Below, piece after piece: positions 57,843-61,662 of a stretch of DNA of 61,662 nucleotides. A program made the position numbers and the translations under genes. Under the pieces are notes generated by a model. That model did no database searches, was not told the DNA's origin, and saw only the letters and a list, made by a program, of their open reading frames with translations. The stretch's first letter is position 1. Each line of letters starts with the position of its first letter. Source of the stretch: UBA5734 sp964499985 (GTDB lineage Bacteria > Bacillota > Clostridia > Saccharofermentanales > UBA5734); contig CAZCMX010000005.1 in NCBI GenBank assembly GCA_964499985.1, forward strand, positions 1 to 61,662, read 5' to 3'.

Positions 57843-59468
57843 ATGCTGACTTTGCGCCGTGACGATCAAAAGAAACTGGACCAGGCCTGGAGCGAGCTGA
57901 CCGGGCTGCCCCTGCTGCAGCTGATGGAGCAGGCTGCTACCGCGGTCGGCCGTTATTTCCTGGCCAGCGTCCCGCCTGCACGGCGCAGCCAGTCCACGAT
58001 CCTGGTCCTGGCCGGCAAAGGCCAGAATGGCGGCGATGCCTATGCGGCCGCCCGTTTGCTGGCTGCCGAGCAGTTCCCGGTCACGGTGGTCGATCTGTTC
58101 CCGGGTTCGAGCCTCCCTGAAGAAGCCGCCATGAACCGGCAGGCCTGGCTTTGCCTGGGCCATCCGATTTTGACAGGTCTGCCTGATCCGGATGAGACCA
58201 GACCCGACCCGGCCGGACCCCTCGGCCCGGGGCCAGGCTATGCCCGGCCTGACTGGGTCCTGGATGGCATTTTTGGCACGGGCTACCGGGCAGACCGCCC
58301 CTTGCCGGCCCCGGTGATAGCCTGGACCCGGCAATTGGCGACCTGGCGACAGGCCGGCACGCGGGTGGTGGCGATCGACCTGCCCAGCGGGATCGACGCA
58401 GATACAGCCCGGATCGCCGAGGGTGCTGTCCAGGCTGATGCGACCGTCACGATGGTGCGGCCCAAGACCGGCATCAGTGCCACGCCTGGCCGGTTCGCTG
58501 CCGGCGAGATCATCATCGACCGCATCGGGATCCCGGATGAATGGGTGGAGCGCTTGCTCTTGGACCGGCGCCCGCCGGAGCAAATCGATCCGGTCATGAT
58601 CCGGCGCCTGCGGATCGAGCGTCACCCGAACAGCCACAAGGGGACCTTTGGCCGCGTCCTGGTCCTGGGCGGCTCACCCGGCCTGCCCGGGGCCGCCGCT
58701 CTGGCTGCCGAGGCAGCCAGTCGCGCGGGTGCCGGCCTGGTCTATCTCGGCACGGGCGAAACGGTTGCCCCCCAGGTCCTGCCTGCAGTGGCGGACGCTC
58801 TGCTGACGGCCTTGCCGGAACAGAACCCGGGCAAACTGGCCCCAGTGCTGCGTAACCTGGTGGCCGGCAAGCAGGCCGTCGCGATCGGACCGGGCGCCGG
58901 CCAGGCCAGCTGGTTGCCACAGGCGCTGCAGCTGGTCCTGGAGCAAAGCCCGCAAGTGGTCATCGATGCCGATGGCCTCAATACGCTGGCCGGCGACCTC
59001 GAGCAGTACCGGCCCCTTCTGGCCAGCCGCAGCCTGAAAGGCCTTGACCGGGCCATCCTGACACCCCATCCGGGCGAATTCTCCCGCCTCGCCCCGGATC
59101 TGGACTGGTCAGACCGGCAGACTGCCGCAGCTGAGCTGGCAACCCGCCTCGATGCCATCGTCCTGCTCAAGGGGGCATCGACGGTCATTGCGCATCCCGA
59201 TGGCAGAATCTGGCTCAACCCGACCGGCAATGCCGGCCTGGCCAAGGGCGGCAGTGGTGATGTCCTGTGTGGCCTGATTGCCGGGCTCTGTGCGCAGGGG
59301 CTGGCCGCCTTTGCAGCCGCTGCAGCAGGAGCCTATCTGCATGGCCTGGCGGCTGACCTGGCGGCCGACCTGGCCCAGGGCGGCACAGGAAACCGGTCCC
59401 TGTTGCCTGGCGATGTCCTGCGCGCTTTTGGCCGGGCCTTTGCCGCTGCAGGATGGGAAGACCGATGA
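57843..59468 (+). CDS. nnrD: Bifunctional NAD(P)H-hydrate epimerase/dehydratase
   Basis: The 541-residue fusion repairs hydrated NAD(P)H. The N-terminal epimerase part (NnrE, residues 1-225) has LPLLQLMEQAATAV, VLAGKGQNGGDAYAAARLL and VVAIDLPSGIDADT. The C-terminal ADP/ATP-dependent dehydratase (NnrD, about 235-541) has KGTFGRVLVLGGSPGLPGAA (in part), DADGLNTLA, LTPHPGEFSRL and the signature GNAGLAKGGSGDVLCGLIAG (in part). Many bacteria carry this fused form. It lies just before alr, a common Firmicute arrangement. A TATAAT at 57796-57801 may be its promoter, with no well-placed -35. Confidence 0.94.
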   Translation: MLTLRRDDQKKLDQAWSELTGLPLLQLMEQAATAVGRYFLASVPPARRSQSTILVLAGKGQNGGDAYAAARLLAAEQFPVTVVDLFPGSSLPEEAAMNRQAWLCLGHPILTGLPDPDETRPDPAGPLGPGPGYARPDWVLDGIFGTGYRADRPLPAPVIAWTRQLATWRQAGTRVVAIDLPSGIDADTARIAEGAVQADATVTMVRPKTGISATPGRFAAGEIIIDRIGIPDEWVERLLLDRRPPEQIDPVMIRRLRIERHPNSHKGTFGRVLVLGGSPGLPGAAALAAEAASRAGAGLVYLGTGETVAPQVLPAVADALLTALPEQNPGKLAPVLRNLVAGKQAVAIGPGAGQASWLPQALQLVLEQSPQVVIDADGLNTLAGDLEQYRPLLASRSLKGLDRAILTPHPGEFSRLAPDLDWSDRQTAAAELATRLDAIVLLKGASTVIAHPDGRIWLNPTGNAGLAKGGSGDVLCGLIAGLCAQGLAAFAAAAAGAYLHGLAADLAADLAQGGTGNRSLLPGDVLRAFGRAFAAAGWEDR

Positions 59469-59482
59469 ACCAGGAGGAAACC

Positions 59483-60673
59483 ATGTCACCTGAATATTTG
59501 CCCAATCGCAGCTGGGCGGAAGTGGACCTGGATGCCATTGCCCACAATGTCGAGACGATCCGGCGCCAAGTCAGGCGCAGTGCCGAGATCTGTGCCGTCG
59601 TCAAGGCAGACAGCTATGGCCACGGCGTCGAGCGGGTGGTGCCCGTCTTGCTGAAAAATGGCGCGACCCGCCTGGCGGTATCGATGCTCGATGAAGGAAT
59701 CCAGCTGCGTGACCGTGGCATTGACGTGCCGATCCTGATCCTCGGCTATACCGACCCTCGCCGGGCTCCGGAAATCATCGCCCATCGCCTGACTCAGACG
59801 GTCTACAGCCTGGACCTGGCCCAGGCGCTCTCCGCTGCTGCGGTCGAGCTGAGCCAGGATGCCAGAATCCACATCAAAGTGGACACTGGCATGGGCCGGG
59901 TCGGCTTCATGGCCGGCTACGAAGCGATCAAGGCCATCACGGCGATCGCCCGCCTGCCGCGCATGGTGATTGAAGGCCTGTTCACCCATTTTGCCACAGC
60001 TGACGAGCCGGACGACCATTATACCTGGCAGCAATTCGAGCAATTCATGGGGATCAGCCGCGAGCTGGACCGCATCGGCCTGCCGATCCCGATCAAGCAT
60101 GTCTGCAATTCGGCGGCCACCATGCGTTTTCCGGCCATGCACCTGGACATGGTGCGGCCCGGCCTGATCCTGTATGGCATGGTTCCCCCCGGCTGTCCCT
60201 CAGCCTATACCGACTTGCAACCGGCCATGACCTTGAAATCGAACCTGGTCCTGGTCAAGACCGTTCCGCCAGAGACCTCGATCAGCTATGGACGACTGTT
60301 CACCACCGCGCGCGACAGTGTGATCGGCACGATTCCAATTGGCTATGCCGATGGCTATTCGCGCCGTCTGACCCACCGCGCCAGCGTTCTGGTCCATGGC
60401 CAGCGAGCCCCCGTGGTCGGCCGGATCTGCATGGACACCTGCATGGCCGATCTGACCGAACTGCCCGATCGTGAGCATATCAGAACCGGTTCGGAAATTG
60501 TCCTGTTTGGCCGCCAGACATTCAATGGCCGGGAAGCGATCCTCACAGTCGATGAGATGGCCGAATGGCTGGACACCATCAATTATGAAGTGACCTGCCT
60601 GATCGGCAAGCGGGTCCCCCGGGTCTATTTCAAGGATGGCATGCTTGAGCATGTCAGCAATTACCTGATCTGA
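59483..60673 (+). CDS. alr: Alanine racemase
   Basis: The 396-residue PLP enzyme makes D-alanine for peptidoglycan. The PLP lysine is in AVVKADSYGHG near residue 40, RVGFMAGYEAI and FTHFATADE lie in the barrel, and the catalytic tyrosine of the C-terminal domain is in ETSISYGRLFTT, followed by IPIGYADGYSR and VGRICMDTCMADL. AGGAGGAAACC directly before the ATG at 59483 decides the start over earlier in-frame codons at 59453 and 59465. It is 14 bases from the nnrD stop. Confidence 0.95.
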   Translation: MSPEYLPNRSWAEVDLDAIAHNVETIRRQVRRSAEICAVVKADSYGHGVERVVPVLLKNGATRLAVSMLDEGIQLRDRGIDVPILILGYTDPRRAPEIIAHRLTQTVYSLDLAQALSAAAVELSQDARIHIKVDTGMGRVGFMAGYEAIKAITAIARLPRMVIEGLFTHFATADEPDDHYTWQQFEQFMGISRELDRIGLPIPIKHVCNSAATMRFPAMHLDMVRPGLILYGMVPPGCPSAYTDLQPAMTLKSNLVLVKTVPPETSISYGRLFTTARDSVIGTIPIGYADGYSRRLTHRASVLVHGQRAPVVGRICMDTCMADLTELPDREHIRTGSEIVLFGRQTFNGREAILTVDEMAEWLDTINYEVTCLIGKRVPRVYFKDGMLEHVSNYLI

Positions 60674-60691
60674 TGCTCCGCTTCGCGGGAA

Positions 60692-60728
60692 AAGAAACAG
60701 GCCCCGGGAGACCGGAGCCTGTTTCTTG
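60692..60728. terminator. Bidirectional terminator between alr and the IolB-like gene
   Basis: AAGAAACAGGC (60692-60702) pairs with GCCTGTTTCTT (60717-60727), extended by CCGG/CCGG around a GAGA tetraloop. On the minus strand the stem is followed by TTTCTTTT. Confidence 0.75.
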
Positions 60729-60771
60729 ATGCAATCGGAAGTCGGGCGATGATCATGCCGGACTGTGAGGG

Positions 60772-61569
60772 TTATTTCTGGTCGCCGTTCCAATACTCGG
60801 CCTTGGGATCCAGCAGCCATTCATGGGTGGGGTCATCGATGCGGGTTTTTTCCCAGGGATTGCCAGGCAGATGGCGGATGCCCCACATATAGCAGCAGGC
60901 ATAGCCCGGAGCCATGACCTGGGCATGGGTGCCCTCAGTGATGACCGCACAGCCATTGTGGTGGAGCTCATAGACGCCACCGTTGACCCAGCCCGCACCA
61001 AAGCCCTGCGGCTTTTCGAAATGGTAGAAATAGATTTCCGGCTGCGGGTGGCCATGGGGCGGATAGCTCGACCATTTGCCCGGCAGATTGATGACTTCGC
61101 CCAGGACCATGGTCGAATAGGGCGCCGTTTCATAGTCATAGCAGGTGCGGACATCGCGCTTGATGCAATTGTCCAGCTCACCATTGGCTCCACGGCGCCA
61201 GGTATCAACCTCGTCCGGGGTATACAGGTGGGCCGCAAAGGCCTTGTCATTGTAGGATTTCTGGACATAGAATTCGCTATGGGCCTGGGCAGTCAGCGTA
61301 CAGGTGCTGCCAGCCGGCATCAGGATGCACCACGGATTGTAGTCAAAAGGATTGGGCCGGTCCATGTCGACCTTCTGGCCATTGAATTCGACCGTTGCCT
61401 GGCCCTTGATCAGGATCCAGGAGAATTCCTTTTTGTCCTCGGCAAATGTATAGGTGTCACCGGCCTCCATGACGAGCAAGCCGACATCCATCCAGCTGCC
61501 TTCGCCATTATTTTTGTCCAGACTGACATATTCGTTATAGCCACGCTGGACTTGCTTATCAATATACAT
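60772..61569 (-). CDS. IolB-like 5-deoxy-glucuronate isomerase family protein
   Basis: The 265-residue cupin-type protein matches the IolB family: PGKWSSYPPHGHPQPEIYFYHFEKPQGFG (in parts: KWSSYPPHGH, EIYFYHFEKPQGFG), with the metal-binding His and Glu, and APGYACCYMWGIRHLPGNPW near the end. IolB acts in myo-inositol degradation, but no other iol gene is visible, so the substrate may differ. GGGAGG is eight bases before the ATG at 61569; ATG codons at 61575 and 61605 are less well placed. A TATAAT lies on the minus strand at 61608-61613. Confidence 0.85.
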   Translation of the reverse strand: MYIDKQVQRGYNEYVSLDKNNGEGSWMDVGLLVMEAGDTYTFAEDKKEFSWILIKGQATVEFNGQKVDMDRPNPFDYNPWCILMPAGSTCTLTAQAHSEFYVQKSYNDKAFAAHLYTPDEVDTWRRGANGELDNCIKRDVRTCYDYETAPYSTMVLGEVINLPGKWSSYPPHGHPQPEIYFYHFEKPQGFGAGWVNGGVYELHHNGCAVITEGTHAQVMAPGYACCYMWGIRHLPGNPWEKTRIDDPTHEWLLDPKAEYWNGDQK

Positions 61570-61662
61570 ATTCATTACCTCCCATTTTGACACATCGTAC
61601 GGCAATCATTATAGCACCAAAATCTACTCAAAAGTGAAGCAAAATATTGCCAGATATGGAAA

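Noticed and set aside
1..61662. Insertion sequences, prophage or integrases
   Set aside because: No transposase, integrase or terminal inverted repeats were recognised anywhere in the window.

Overview
The window looks like part of a high-G+C Bacillota (Clostridia-like) chromosome. The gene order at the left end (c-di-AMP receptor darA, holB, ricT, trmN6-type methylase, rsmI, metG, tatD) is the Firmicute tmk-metG neighbourhood, and ireB/ruvX, addB/addA, mnmM, hflX and DUF1292 genes are also typical of that phylum. I cannot place it more precisely. Four runs of exactly 100 N show a draft, scaffolded assembly; two of them sit inside tandem repeats and one inside a low-complexity linker. Reverse-strand shadow ORFs are abundant because of the base composition and are not listed.

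Layout. 1-7400: information-processing genes (darA, holB, ricT, a small ferredoxin, trmN6, rsmI, metG with a gap, tatD) and a tRNA Val-Asp-Phe cluster. 7400-10120: a more AT-rich accessory patch with a secreted PxKF-type protein and an alpha/alpha-toroid protein. 10120-13580: a P-type Ca2+/Mn2+ ATPase preceded by what I read as a yybP-ykoY manganese riboswitch with its own terminator, then secG. 13620-17250: an HPr-like protein without the phospho-histidine, mtaB, ireB, an aldo/keto reductase-ferredoxin fusion and ruvX. 17260-22800: a tightly coupled run of two DUF1292 proteins (one with a Cys/His-rich head), a DUF2156 acyltransferase-like protein, a CPBP membrane protease and a 980-residue membrane-anchored propeller/carbohydrate-binding protein, possibly an envelope module. 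22900-30550: tRNA-Val, small membrane and zinc-ribbon proteins, a BaiN-type flavoprotein, an XRE regulator, hflX, then a lipid group (MarR/FabT-like regulator, acyl carrier protein, YegS-like lipid kinase, PlsC, YbgC-type thioesterase).

30540-38800: addB-addA (AddB lacks its N-terminal Walker A), mnmM and tadA. 38800-42600: a zinc-ribbon membrane protein, a possible small RNA locus with anti-Shine-Dalgarno motifs, and an amino-acid ABC transporter behind a putative attenuator. 42650-49730: an iron/corrinoid-type ABC uptake system, a DUF4153 membrane protein, an MBL-fold hydrolase and a MATE exporter. 49730-51670: a glpQ-tag pair bracketed by a G-quadruplex motif and 13-bp and 14-bp tandem repeats, each running into an assembly gap. 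51700-61660: a second amino-acid ABC transporter, DUF554, a short uridine-kinase-like protein, metA (predicted acetyl-CoA type), trxA, nnrE-nnrD fusion, alr, and an IolB-like isomerase at the right edge.

The clearest non-coding finds are the manganese riboswitch with mutually exclusive hairpins, the sRNA/leader-peptide locus near 39.85 kb, and the repeat-bracketed glpQ-tag segment. All functional calls come from reading motifs, not from database searches.
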